Source: Cinclus cinclus (taxonomy: Eukaryota > Chordata > Aves > Passeriformes > Cinclidae). From it: a stretch of DNA of 64,000 nucleotides. Below the pieces are notes generated by a model, which saw only the letters and a program-made list of their open reading frames with translations, searched no databases and was not told where the DNA came from. Position numbers and translations under genes: made by a program. The DNA lies in the NCBI RefSeq assembly GCF_963662255.1, contig NC_085055.1:19764704-19828703 (forward strand), written 5' to 3'. Positions 1-11,583 of the stretch are shown here, one piece after another (position 1 is the stretch's first letter; each line of letters opens with the position of its first letter).

Positions 1-1640
1 TAAATGACCAGATCATTGAAATCACTGACTGCAAAGTGTGAACCCTGTTTTCCCTTGGGGGAACAGACAATCACTGTAGATCAAATAAAGGGCACAGATC
101 ATTGATGGACTACAAACCATGATTTATTTTGAAATAAAAAACCCGAATACTCCTTCCTTCCCTCAACCCCTGCAATGCTGGTTAGCCCAGGAGAAATAGG
201 TGTTTATCTGCCCCCTGACTGCTAGGGGTGGGAGCCTGAACTCTCCTTCTGTGCCTGAAGGAATATGAAGGCTTTGAGGTCTGGTGATTCTAACCACCAG
301 TCTTGAATAAACTAACAAAAAATACTCTCATATTCTGCCAGATTGGTTAAAATCAGTCAGACTAATGAAGTGTTATGAAAGACTCTGATGTGGCAATTCC
401 AGCCACAGATACGGAGTGAGGAATAAGTCAGCTACCCCTGCGCTCTGAAAGGCCCCTGGGGAAAATCCCCCAATCCTGACCAGATCAGGCTGAAATTACC
501 AGAGAACTGTGAGCAGTCTCTACAGGATAACTACAGACTGACAATTCTCCCTGAAGTTACACAAAGGAAAAGACACACCCACCCCTGGAAATCCACCGAA
601 CTGACTGAACTCGTGCCACCTTCACTAAGCACATGTGTACACTGACTTCTTAGCATAGGGGTTTTCTTTTGATTTCTTATCAGGTGCAGGAAAATCTCCT
701 AAAGTCCTGTTTCAGCACCATTAAACCACCTGGAGATTCTTAGGTGTTTCATACTTCAGGCAACTGCACGTGCAAAGGGATCTACACTCATGTGGTGTAC
801 GAGTATCTTTTATCTTTTTAGCCAGATTGACATAAACCAATTTGATTAAAACTACGTTCCAAGAAACTCAAGTCTTTATTAAAATTTCATGAATAGCAAA
901 AGGTGTTCAACAAAATGAAGAAGCAATTACATGAAAGGCGTTTTTAGCACTTAAGCATAAGAGCAATCATTATACACAAACCAACAAACCAGTATCGCGT
1001 GTCTTCAAGTTAATTGAGTCACATCCAGCAGCACTGCCTCAAGGAAGAGCCAGTACAACCTTCACTGAATACAAATACAAACCCCACACTAAAGTCCCAC
1101 GAGTTGTCAGTACATTCCTGATAATATTTTGCTACCCCAAAAAACGACCTCTATTTGTGCTAGCTCACTGAAGCAACCTTATTTGATGGGATATGCCTTT
1201 AATTCCCCTTGCTTTCTCTATTCTCTTGCTGAATACGGGCTCCATCTGCAGCCGTTCCCATGAAAAAGTACTATTTTCTAATTTCTCCATTCATGCCTGT
1301 TGCCTGCTGCAGCTCCTACCTCTGCAGCAGCAGTACTTGAATTAAGTGATTTTGGGAGAAGAGCCACTTTGCCTGCAAACTCCCCATTCCAAAAACTCTT
1401 ATCTCAACAAACTCCTTCAGACAGCAGTTCCAGGCACAGGCGAAAGAACAGAGAATACATTACCATTGAAATATAGTCCCCTGCAGCACAGGAAACCAGG
1501 AAAACAGCCCAGTTAGATGTAAGAAAGGTTTTAAGAGGTACATTACAATGGGCGAAGGACGAGACGGCATCTTCGGTCCACGATAGGAGATGACAGGTCG
1601 AGATTAGAGATATCTCGCTCGCTGCTGTGATCCACTCCAA
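1..1640. other. Upstream flank of the STAG1 promoter
   Basis: This stretch has ordinary AT-leaning composition and no exon or known repeat that I recognise. In mammals the neighbour upstream of STAG1, in head-to-head orientation, is SLC35G2, but nothing here resembles its coding sequence. Minus-strand signals that could belong to a short divergent transcript are listed separately: a polyadenylation hexamer at 880-875 and an open frame ending at 1404. From about 1540 rightward CpG dinucleotides become frequent, marking the shore of the island. Confidence 0.6.
875..880 (-). terminator. Candidate poly(A) signal on the minus strand
   Basis: The plus strand reads TTTATT, which is AATAAA on the minus strand. 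It is followed downstream on that strand by a T/G-containing stretch. It lies about 0.8 kb from the CpG-island edge, so it could end a short divergent transcript. AATAAA is common by chance in AT-rich DNA, so support is weak. Confidence 0.25.
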
Positions 1641-2173
1641 ACAATCTGCAGCCCGTGGCAGCCAGCGGTGCGTGCAGGAGGGGACAGTCGCCTGCAAAGC
1701 GACCGAGCTCGGGAGCGCCGCGAGGAGGGCGGCACCAATCGCGATGGCAACTGCCGAGAGGGCACCCGTCAGAGGACGCGGGGCGTGTCCATGGGAACCC
1801 CGGCAGCGGCTCCAGGAAAGCCCCTCCGAGCAGAAACGGGCGAAGGGCGGTGGTTGCTCGGGCTCGGTCCTCGCCGTGCCGCGCCCTCCGCTCCGACCCC
1901 GCTCGGCCCCAGACACATCACTGCCACCGGCCTGGCGCCGCGGGCTGGGGAGGCGCTCCGGCCCAAGCAAGGCCCTCACCCCTGCTCTGTGGCGACAGTC
2001 ACGATCCTCTTCCCCCGCCCGTGTCCCTGTCCCCCCCGCTTCACTGGGCCCCAGGCTATGCCCCGCCACCGCTCCGTCGTGACAGGCTCCGCCGGTGCCC
2101 GCGTCCCCGCCGGCTCTGTCCCGACAGTCGCCCCCCAACTCCCCCCCCACCCGGCGGTGTTGGTGGGCACGCG

Positions 2174-2183
2174 GCGCACGCGC
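2174..2183 (+). promoter_or_regulatory. NRF1-type site
   Basis: GCGCACGCGC matches the core of the near-palindromic NRF1 consensus, YGCGCAYGCGCR. It lies just upstream of the E2F and GC-box cluster and about 350 bp before the likely exon 1 donor, a normal place in a CpG-island promoter. Confidence 0.55.
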
Positions 2184-2188
2184 GGCCA

Positions 2189-2215
2189 TTTCCGCGCGAA
2201 AGACGTTTTCCCGCG
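2189..2215. promoter_or_regulatory. Paired E2F-type sites
   Basis: The minus strand at 2201-2194 reads TTTCGCGC, matching the E2F consensus TTTSGCGC. The plus strand at 2207-2215 reads TTTCCCGCG, the other classical E2F form. The two sites are on opposite strands and only a few bases apart. E2F control would fit a cohesin subunit needed for S-phase cohesion, but this is motif evidence only. Confidence 0.5.
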
Positions 2216-2228
2216 TTCCGCGCGCGCC

Positions 2229-2239
2229 GGGGCGGGGCC
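2229..2239 (+). promoter_or_regulatory. SP/KLF GC box
   Basis: GGGGCGGGGCC is a full GC box, immediately downstream of the E2F pair. Further GC boxes occur around 2710-2725. Confidence 0.5.
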
Positions 2240-2399
2240 GCTTCCCCTCGTTCCCGCCCCTTCCTCTCGCGCGCGGGGTCGGGCGCACGCAGTGCGGCGG
2301 CGCGGGCGGCAGGGGGCGCTGCGCGCCCGGCGCGTGAGGCGGCTGCGCCGTGGCGGGTCGGAAATGCCGCCAGGTGGCGGTTTAGGATCGCGGCCCCGC

Positions 2400-2529
2400 T
2401 GAGCCCCGCGCGGGCCCCGCCAGCGCCGCCGCCCCGGCCCCGGCCCGCGCCCGCCGGACCCCGCGCGCCGCCGCCGCTCCCGCAGCGCTCCCGGGGCGCT
2501 CCCGGGGCGCCGCCGCGGCGCGGCCCGAG
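2400..2529 (+). other. Candidate untranslated exon 1 of STAG1 (3' boundary only)
   Basis: The sequence GAG/GTGAGC at 2529/2530 is the best splice donor in the island, and no better one was found between it and 3300. An exon ending here would place transcription start downstream of the NRF1, E2F and GC-box cluster at 2174-2239. The left boundary is nominal. The alternative is a start near 2540-2570 with the YY1-type site at 2575 inside exon 1 and a weaker downstream donor. Confidence 0.35.
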
Positions 2530-2574
2530 GTGAGCGCGGCGCGCGGGGAGGGAGCGCGCGAGAGGCGCCGATCC

Positions 2575-2585
2575 AAGATGGAGGC
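2575..2585 (+). promoter_or_regulatory. YY1-type site, plus orientation
   Basis: AAGATGGAGGC differs at one position from the AAGATGGCGGC form of the YY1 motif that commonly lies just downstream of CpG-island start sites. This ATG opens a long, low-complexity frame that I regard as non-coding. Confidence 0.4.
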
Positions 2586-2764
2586 GCGAGGGGCGGGGGC
2601 AGCGGGGCCGGGGCCGCTCGCTCGCTCGGTCTCCGCGGCGGCCGGGCCGGGAGCGGGCGCTGCCCGTGCGAGGAGAGAGGAGAAGGGGAGGGGAGGGAAG
2701 AGGAGGCGGCGCGGGGCGGGGCGGCTCCTGCCGGAGCAACGGGTCCCCCGGGCGCGGCGCTCTT

Positions 2765-2775
2765 CGCCGCCATCT
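2765..2775 (-). promoter_or_regulatory. YY1-type site, minus orientation
   Basis: The minus strand reads AGATGGCGGCG, a full match to the YY1 core. Its orientation is opposite to the 2575 site, so it could mark initiation on the minus strand from the downstream half of the island or simply be a binding site in intron 1. Confidence 0.4.
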
Positions 2776-5700
2776 CATTGTCCCCGCCGGGGCTTTGCCG
2801 GGGGCGCGGGGCCGAGCCGGGCCGGCCTCCCCCGCCGCCGGGCCTGTGCCCCGCTCCGGGTGGCGGCGGCCGCGGCGGGCCCGTGGAGGCGACGGGGGAT
2901 GCTCGGGCGGAGCGGGGGTGGCGCTTCCGCCGCGCGGGGCTCGGTGGCGGCGGCCCCCGGCCGGCTCCGGGCGGCGGCGGAGGAGGGAAAGTTCCGGGGG
3001 CCGGTGGGCGGCCCGACCCGCCTTTGGCCCGGCCCGGCCCGCGGGAGCGCCCGGGCCTCCCGAGCGCCTGGCCGGAATCCAGGGGGGCCAGGCCGGGGTG
3101 CAGCCCTGGAGCTGGGGACCCTCGCCCGCCGCTCCTGTTGCTCATCCCCGAGTTTCCAGTGCGGTGGCACCGGGGCGAGCGGCCGCCCCTTGGCTGGCCC
3201 GGGGGACGGAACCGTGTCACGCACTCGTGGGGTTGCCCCGGGCTTTAAATGGGAGAAGCAGCGCGCTGAGCACCGGGGGTGGCGGGGCCGGAGTCGGGAT
3301 CCCGGGATCCATGGCTCCGGGAACAGCCAAGTGCAGGCAGTGCCCTATGGCTGGTGCTGGGAGTGGGGGAGAGGCACAAAACCAGGCTGGGGTCCTGCGC
3401 TGTTGGGCTCAAACATAGCAAAGATTGTGCTTGGAGTAGTGTAAGGCTTCGGTGGTGGGTGCTGGTCACTTGATACCTGGCCCATCCTGGGAAGTGGTGG
3501 ACAGCCGCGCTCTGCTTCCCTTGTCTTCCTGGGATGGAACAGGGAGTGTGAACAGTGGTTGGGAGGAAGCACGACTTGGGAGAAAGAAAACAGTTGTAGT
3601 ATCCATGGAGCAACTTAAAGGGACATAACTGCCAATACCAGTGTCAAAAAACTTAGTTTCTTGGAAGACAGTGTGAGTTTAATTGAATTGCGCTGCTTTG
3701 TAAGTATTATTTCAGTTGCATTTCACACAATTCTGTAGCTGCGCTGTTAGTCTAGTGATAGCATCTATTGCTGAGGTTGTTAAAGGAATGAAAAACCTTC
3801 TCCAGGTCACACCAGCAATGCAACCGTTCTTAAACTGTGTCCTATGTTTGGTGGGATGGATGACATTAACGTCTGGGTTCAGTAACTTTTCCATGTTATT
3901 ACTGCTGAAAAAGGAGTGGGGTGAGAGAAGAATCAATGCAGATTCTTTGGATTCAAAGCAGTTTGGTCTTGCCCAGTGCTATAGCATGGTTGTTTGATGG
4001 GTGTTTGTACAGTATAACCCATCCACCAATGAAGAAATCACGGCCACAAAGCAGTGTGCAGATTGTCTGTCAAAAGGTGTTCTGACCATGTGAAAAAGTT
4101 CTTCCTGTTAAAGAATTAGAAGCCAGCTTATTTTTTATTTGGTTGTTGTATTTTCCCCCCCTTTTTTCTGACTCAACTGTGATGACTTTTTGTTGGAAAG
4201 CCTGAGAAAATACACATAGGGGTGCAGTGGGTTTTGAAGTGACACGCTAACCCGTGATGTAGCAGGATTTCCTTGTGAGCAGGAGCAAGGGGTTGACTTC
4301 AGGACTATGATTAATCTGAGAGGATGCAATTTTTACTGGCTGCTCTACAGAGAGTGTGCAGTTGAAATTATATGTTGCTGCTGCTGCTGGACGTACGGAT
4401 TTACACCAGTGAGAGTGGGTAGAAGGGACCCGAGCTTTTCTGAAGCTGGGTGGACAATTCGTGCCAGTTCTGAAGGTTCAGAGCACTTCATCCATCTAGA
4501 GCCCCTGTGTCTAGAGGACTGCAGTCCACAGCCTCTGGTCCTTCCTAACATTTTACTACATGCTGGAGTTGGCTAAGTTCACTGAGGGACAGCATTTCTG
4601 GTCAAATGTCCTCACCCAGTATGCTGTGGTCTGAAGTTGTGAGGGTAGCTGAAACTCTGCTACTGGAGACTGGGGTCTCTGAGCTTGTCAGCTCCTGTCC
4701 CTGCCCCTAGCCTGCCCTTCATATTGTGCAGACTTGTATGTGACTTCTGCAACTGCAGTGCACCTTTTGAGAGTTGAGAAGGTTTGTGAACAATATTATA
4801 GGTAATATTTGGATGCACTGACAAAATTGGGGTAGTCAGAAGCTCAGTAAGTGAATATTTTTCATTTGAAAGAAGAAAATGTACCTCGAGTTTGCGCTGG
4901 TGACTGTGGAATCTCTCATTTCTTTCCCTCGGTTGTAAAGACATGCTCTGGTACAAGTCAGCTAAATACTGGTAATTTAAATAACGTTTTAGTGGGCAAG
5001 TGAGCCCCATAGAAGTCTAAGGATGCAGTGAGAGAAATGCTAGTTGTGATGACTTTCTAAGAAGAGTCCTTTTACTGGGATGAGAACATGCTTTACAGTA
5101 ATATTGTGGTTTGTTTTCTGGTGACATGCAAAAAAGCCTCTCATACCCCACCCTGCTGAGAGTTCCAGAATACCAGATCTGTAGTTACCACAAGACATAC
5201 TGAAAAAGGCAGACTCTACTGAAGTTGTGCCGGGATGTTAAAGCCAGAATTGAGATGCAGCACTGCTGAATGGGTGATCGGCCTCTCTGGGATCTTCTGT
5301 GCTGCACCTTGGAGTTTTGGGATTGGGCTCTGGCTTCTGGTTCTTGGAGTCAAACCCAAACGGTGATGCTGAATCTGCTGCCGAGATAAGGAAGTGCCTT
5401 ATCCAAATCTGCTGTATTGATTTGAGGACTTAAAATGCCAGCCCACGTCTGCAAGATATTTCCTGCTTTCTTTATAAAGTTTAGGGGATTTACTTGTAGT
5501 CACTCTCATTAATCAGTGGAACTGTGAAACTCCAATTGCAGATTGTCATCTCTCACTTGCAGTGCCACTGTATCTGCTCATTTGGCTAAAACCAGAAAGG
5601 AGTAGGGTTGGTTTCTGTTCTTGGAGAAGAAGGGGAAATCCTACAAAGTTTGAGTTCATGAGCAACTAATCGTTTTGTTGTTTCTACCCAGAGCATCCAG

Positions 5701-7890
5701 GGATATGCAGTATTTTGCTTTTCCATGCTGATGTAGTTTTGTTGGTTTGGGTGTTTAGTATGTGATCAGAATACAGAAACCTAATCCTGTGTTTACTTAG
5801 AAAAGATGTAGTTTAGAGAGTGTTACTATGACCTCTTGCAACTTTTCAATCTGAAAATACACTTTTGAAACTAAATGTTGTTTTGTTAAGGTGCACTCTG
5901 ATTTTTTTTGAAGGCAGACCTCACCTTCAGCTTGCTGAAAGAGCTGAAGGGAAGGAACTGCAGAGGGAATCTTGTCCTTAGCTGTGATTTTGTAGTGACT
6001 TGCTAATTTGATTTCTGACATGTCCTATTGGTGTCTGACTGTAGGCAATGGTTGCAGCACTTTGCAGCTCGTGTGTCACTGTGAGAGAATACCCAGGAAC
6101 TGGGGTGCTCCTGGCTTTGCCAGCTTTGCCACATTTCCTTGTTTGCATCCCTGCAGGCATTTTATAGTTTAGAAAATGCTTTCTAATAAAAACAGTGTGC
6201 TTGAGATAGCAGGATGCCTCTGATGAGAGATCCACCGGGGCTCAAAGAGTGACACCTATGTCCTGTTCTGAACTGTAGTTATGACATGAACTTGGTAACT
6301 CTGCCTTAATTTTGGAATATCTGGGGAGAAAAATGTCTGTTTATAAATGAAAGTAATTCCCTATGAAGTACAAGTATTGTACTTTTTTGCAGATACTGAA
6401 AAGCAGAAGGCTTTTCATGCCTTCAGGCCCCTGACTTAGGTAGGTGCTGCTCTCTGTGCCCAGAGCTGGGAGCACTGGCTGCCCAAAGGTACCAGCACCA
6501 GTCCCTGCCCTGCTGCTCATCCTGCCCAGGGGGGAACTGGGTCTTAAAAGACACAAAAAGGCTGCACATGGTGTGGTGGGACAGGCTCTCAGCCACTGTT
6601 GTCAGTGTTATCAGACATGAGAGCTTTGTGGAAGTGTATTGTGAGTCACACAGTTATTAATTGTTTATTTTAGAATTAGGAGCAGGAGGTGGAATTCTTA
6701 AGCCTGTCCCCCTTCAGCTGAAGGGTAGGTTGTTTTAGGTACTTCCCAGAAGTAATGTTTTACTGGAAAGCAGTGTGAGGGAACATCCAGCCAACTGTGT
6801 TCCTTGCTGTGCAAGGTTTCAGCAGCGGATATGTTATTTATTCTATAAATAAATCCAGTGAGTTTGTATTCTGTAACTCTACAAATAGCAGGCTTGTATT
6901 ATATTGGCAGGTTAGCTGAATGAAAACAGCATTGACAGATTGTTCAGCACTTAGGAAAAATATATTTCTTTGTAGAGTTATTTAGAGATTATCCTGTGTA
7001 TAAGGAATGTTTCTAAATTTCAACTATTTTTCTACAATAAAATAATAAAAATCAAAACAATTCATCTTGGATACATTTTTTCCATACTAAAGCATACCAT
7101 GTGGAGGTGTTTCTTGAAACCAAAATAATATAACAAGCTGAGTATCTGCACTCCCCCACGTGAGGGTTTCTCTCCTTTTCGGGTTAGAATCCCCAAGGAC
7201 CTGGAAGATACCAACATGTTTGTGTTTATAAGTGGAAAATGAAACTTCATTTGCGAATGGGTAATGAATTCCACCTTAAATGCATGCTGAGTGTGCCAGT
7301 TTTGCATTGTTAATTTCGAGATCTGTTCATTAAGACCACATGAGCTGGTTGCTGCCAGTGGAATTGCACAAGATGGTTGAGCTGCTCTGCCAGCCTGCCT
7401 CAGCTGAGAGGAATATGTGTCTCTCCACAGCTGTACAGCTCTCCCTTCCCTTTGTGCTGATGCTGCCTTGACCTTCCCTGGAGCTGAATTCCCTACCTGG
7501 CCAACTCCTCTGCTTGGGAGTGAGGTTTTTCTGCTCAGTGAGTGAACGGAGTCAGGCTGTCAGAGTCAGGAGTTGATAGAGGTGATGCAAGGTCAGTGGC
7601 AGGAGTACTTTTGGAGAAAATGCTCCTGGAAATGGGGATCCTTCCACTGGGAGATTCACATTGACTCAGCTGTTTGTGCCTGTGCTATGTGTGGATGTTC
7701 AGCATGGAGCCCATTGCTCTGCATAAAGTTGGGGCTCCTTGGGTAGCTCTTACCTTCACTGAATGGCCCCTGCCAGCTCTGCTGGCTGCAGCCTCTGTTC
7801 TTCCATACCAGAGTAGTCTGGTGCCATCAGCACATTGTTGGCATTCTTTTCTAGATGGAAGAGAGTGCCAGTCTGGCCTCCAGCTCACAC

Positions 7891-7990
7891 TCACAGGATT
7901 GTGGGGTTGTTTGGGTTGGCAGGGACCTTACAGATCATCTTGTTCCACGCCCTCAGAAGGGGACACCTTCTGCTCCAAGCCCTGTGTTCC
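7891..7990 (-). mobile_element. CR1 LINE fragment (3' end)
   Basis: The plus strand carries the hallmark antisense CR1 3' segment: a GGTTG...GGGTTGGCAGGGACC block, then CAGATCATCTTGTTCCA and a CTCAGAAGGGGACACCTTC block. The element's sense strand is therefore minus, antisense to STAG1. It is short and diverged, as expected of old, 5'-truncated avian CR1 copies. Edges are approximate. Confidence 0.75.
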
Positions 7991-10900
7991 TGTGGGACTC
8001 CCCTGGGGACCATCCTGTGTTGTCAGAGATGACCACTTGGTTTGCTCTTTGTCTCCTGTCTCTTCACCAGGTAACACGTCCATGCAAGGCCTGTTGTTGC
8101 CATGGCAGCTTAATTTCTTTAAGGGTCTTTTCTGAAGAATCTTGTTAAATATCTCTTGGAAATTAGAGCAGACTTTTTCAAGTATGGTCCATTGGTGTAA
8201 GGGAGGGCCTGTGAGAAATCCTGTAGATTTGTGGAACTTGACTTTCCTATACAAAAGGAAGGTTGATTTCCCTGTGTAAATGCTGTAGTTTATTTACTTG
8301 CCTGCAGATCTATTTTCTAGAATGGGTTCTACTGAATTAGGCTCACTAGACTGTAACAGAGTGTTAGGTGAGAGAGCGGACATAACTATAAATTGTGCTC
8401 AAGTGTAAGCACTGCTTCAAGCAATAGAATTTTATTTTGGAGGCTGTTTTTTTTTCTGGTTCACTTATGTGCCTTCTTTGATAGTTTTGTTTTTCCCATA
8501 TCCTCACTTTAATAGGATGTTGCTTTTGAGAGAGGAATTAAACATCTCTCTTCTAAGAAATTAATATTTTTGACAATAGAGAGGTACTTATATATTCTGG
8601 GATCTCTGTTTTTCTGAGTTCAGTGGAAATTGGTCCATGCACTGATACTTACTGATAGTGGAGATGGAGAAAAGGACAGAGAGAAGGATATATACACACA
8701 GTACTCTCCTGTAGGCCTGTTCCTGTTGGCTACTGGACTTAAAGAAACCCAAACAAATGGTTGCAGTGGTGCTGTAAAACAGATAATTTGGCACAGGCAG
8801 TAGAAATCAGCACTGCACAGATCATCCTTGCACACAGAGCTGAGATTGGAGGGGCTGCTTCCCTTTGGCTGCTTCCAGACTGTGGTCAGCCATCTGTAAC
8901 CTTTGTGCCCTGTACAAAGTGCTTGAGGAATGGCAGTGAGAGTGGAGAAGGGGAGCTCCAGTGGTAAGGAGGAAAGCTCTTCCCCAGACTTGGCCACAGT
9001 TTTGGGTACTCTGCCCTTTGAGTCTCAGATCCTGGCTTGTTTATTCTTCATCTCCTTTCGGTTACACCATCCCAGTGTTTCCCTTAAGTTGTTTGATGCT
9101 TTTTCTATTTTAGCACTAGCTGATCTGCTTGTATTTGCATAAATCAAATAGAATTCACCTATAATGTGTCCTTTTTCCTTTCCCATCCTCTGAGAAGGAT
9201 CAGTGTAGCTTATCAGAAGGAATGGCATAATTTCTGTGGGTTTGTACATCTCTTTTGTTTCCCTAGTCAGAGAAGTGATTTCTTTTTCTTTTTTTTTTAA
9301 TATCTTTTGTTTCTGTAACCTCCCTTCTCAACAGTTTTCCCTGACAAAGCAATAAAATGGAGCTGAAATCTAATGCCTCTTTCAAAATGGTCTAGGGAAG
9401 TTTTGAATACTAATTATTGTGCTGTTGTACAAGATGTTGGACATGCTCAGAACCTGGAGGGGTGTGTTTCAATACTGAACTGTTACACTTGGTTTTCTTC
9501 CCAAAAGGAACCAGAAAAGCTGCTTGTTTTTGCTTTGCAAAGGAAAGTTTTTACACACTCAAGTTTATGTTGGTGGAATTATAACCCACCAGCATCAAGG
9601 ACAGAAAGTGCTGGTGTGGGGGTTTATGTAAATCCTGTTACCTGACTGGGTAATGAATTGGGAATTTCTTGTCTCTGAGGTAAATGTTGTGAATGCCAGA
9701 GCCATTAGAGCTAGGAGGACAAGCCTTTTTCATTGGTTTGCCTTACTTTTCTGATTTATCAGTTGCTGGTTGTTGGTGTCCCGGTGGAAAGTTGAGAAGG
9801 AAAGACAAGGGCTAAGAGATGAAGCCTGAAGGATAAGAACCAAGGGAAGTAAAGTGTCACATTTGAGGGGTGGAGGGAGGAATTGTCACTTGTAGCTGCC
9901 ATTATTTCCTGGATGAAACAAAAGATTCTTTCCCTGGGCAAATGTATTGTTACAAAACTGCTAAGACTTGAATGTGTATCCTTTTCTAAACTTTCAGAAT
10001 ATTTTCTTAGTGATCTCTATCACTGAGGATTGCCAGGCCTTTTGCAAGGGTGTGCCACTTAGCAGCATCATCCAAAGCATTTGTGCAGGACTGGGAGCCC
10101 CTGTGCAATGGCAGGAGGTACCCACCAGCATTTTCTGCAGTAAATTCTGAGCTATTGGCAGGGTACGTCATTGACAGAGTTTTATTGTGAAATACACAGT
10201 TGAGAATAACCTTTCAGATCTTCCTCACCCATAAATATTTGGCAGTCAGCTCCTTTGTTGTCTGTCCCTCGAACAACTTCCTTGACCTAAAGTCACGCTT
10301 TGATAAGACCCACATCCAGGGTTGAGCTATTGTGTCTGCCTCTGTCCTGAAGGCCACGTGTTGCTCCTCTTTGTAACTCGTGCTTGCATTCATGCCGGTG
10401 TCAAAAAGATAATGACTTTGTGTGGCAGTGGTCACAAAAAGCATTCAGCATATGGGACGGTCAGCTCTGATTTGTAGTTCCCCAATTCTGCTCTCTCAGG
10501 CCTGGTAAATGACAAGTAGGACCACTGTGAAGTGTCACAAATAACTGTGCTGCTGGAATCCTGAGCCTGTGTGCAGATTCACTGGTACTGACAGATGAGA
10601 GCCTGACACAGGGAAGAGCTTGTGGAACAATTACATAATTAAAGAACATGAGAGTGTACAAAACCAGTAACTTCCTGCTCTTCAGAAGAAATCAATTCAT
10701 GAAGAGCTCTCTTTGCACCAAAGGAGGCATCGGGGGTGAGCAGAACAGGCCGTTCCTGGCATGTGATGGGGGCAGCTGGTGGAGAAAGTGGTGTTGTGCA
10801 AAGCGACTGCAGCTCCTGCAGCTCCTCAAGTAGTTTGTTTTATATACGTGTGTAAGAAAGAGATGTCCTTTTTAATCTCTGGTCAGGCTGTTGCTGGTGT

Positions 10901-11491
10901 TGCTGGCATGCCAGGCTGTTTGAGGGAAGACCCAAGAGCAGCACGAGTGTCTTGAGGCAGTGTAGGAACTGTCCTGCCCTTCCTGCAGCTCCTGCGTCTG
11001 ATGTTGCAGTCAGAGTCCCTGAAATGGGACTTTGGATGGGAAGACAAAAAGCTATGGGGAAGGAAGGGAAGAACATGCTGGTAGAAGGCTAGAAATGATC
11101 TGAATATCATCGTATATTTACCACATTTGCCTATTAATAACCAACAATGAACAGAAATTTAATAACAAGACTGCCTCATTTGTATTATTTTTCCTTAGCT
11201 GTAAGCTCAGGCAGTTTGGGACTTGGTTGCTGGGGATTTTTTTTTTAATCCTCAAGGGGAATGTTGGTTTTTCCTTTGTTATAGATGGCTCAGATGAGCA
11301 CGCCTGTGGTTGAGATGAGTATTGTTAGGCAGTTACTCCCATCTTGTTTCAAATAACACATGCCTCTGACAAATCAACTGTCCGGACTGGAAATTCCCGT
11401 GTTAAGTTTTTAGCTGCAGATTGGTTATTTTTGTGGTGTTCCAAGAAAATTTATTCAAACTGACTTTTGAATATGAGTTTAAGGTGGGGTA

Positions 11492-11583
11492 GTTTTTTTT
11501 GGTTTTGTGTTTTTGTTTTTTTGGTGGGTTGTTTGTTTTTTTCTGTTTGTTTGAATGGTTTTTTGTTTTGGTTTGGTTTTTTT
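11492..11583. repeat. T-rich (GT-T) low-complexity tract
   Basis: This is a run of T blocks of 4-8 bases broken by G or GG. It may be a decayed homopolymer microsatellite or the remains of a minus-strand A-rich tail. No flanking element was recognised. Confidence 0.7.

Larger units (their letters stand above)
1640..3250. promoter_or_regulatory. CpG-island promoter of STAG1, possibly bidirectional
   Basis: This is the only long, strongly GC-rich and CpG-dense segment in the window, set in AT-rich flanks. It lies about 38 kb upstream of the STAG1 start-codon exon, where the untranslated first exon and promoter of this gene are expected. It has no TATA box at an obvious site and carries motifs typical of housekeeping promoters: NRF1 (2174-2183), paired E2F-like sites (2189-2215), GC boxes (2229-2239 and about 2710-2725) and YY1-type sites in both orientations (2575-2585 on +, 2765-2775 on -). 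Such islands often fire in both directions. Many long open frames cross it on both strands; their Arg/Ala/Gly/Pro-rich products reflect composition, and I do not call them genes. Confidence 0.85.

Noticed and set aside
84..89. AATAAA on the plus strand at the left edge, as the possible 3' end of an upstream gene.
   Set aside because: There is no coding sequence or clear downstream element to support it, and too little flank is visible.
1627..3444. Several long open frames on both strands of the CpG island, one starting at the ATG of the YY1-type site near 2578.
   Set aside because: They overlap in many frames, encode Arg/Ala/Gly/Pro-rich sequence expected from GC composition, and show no domain.
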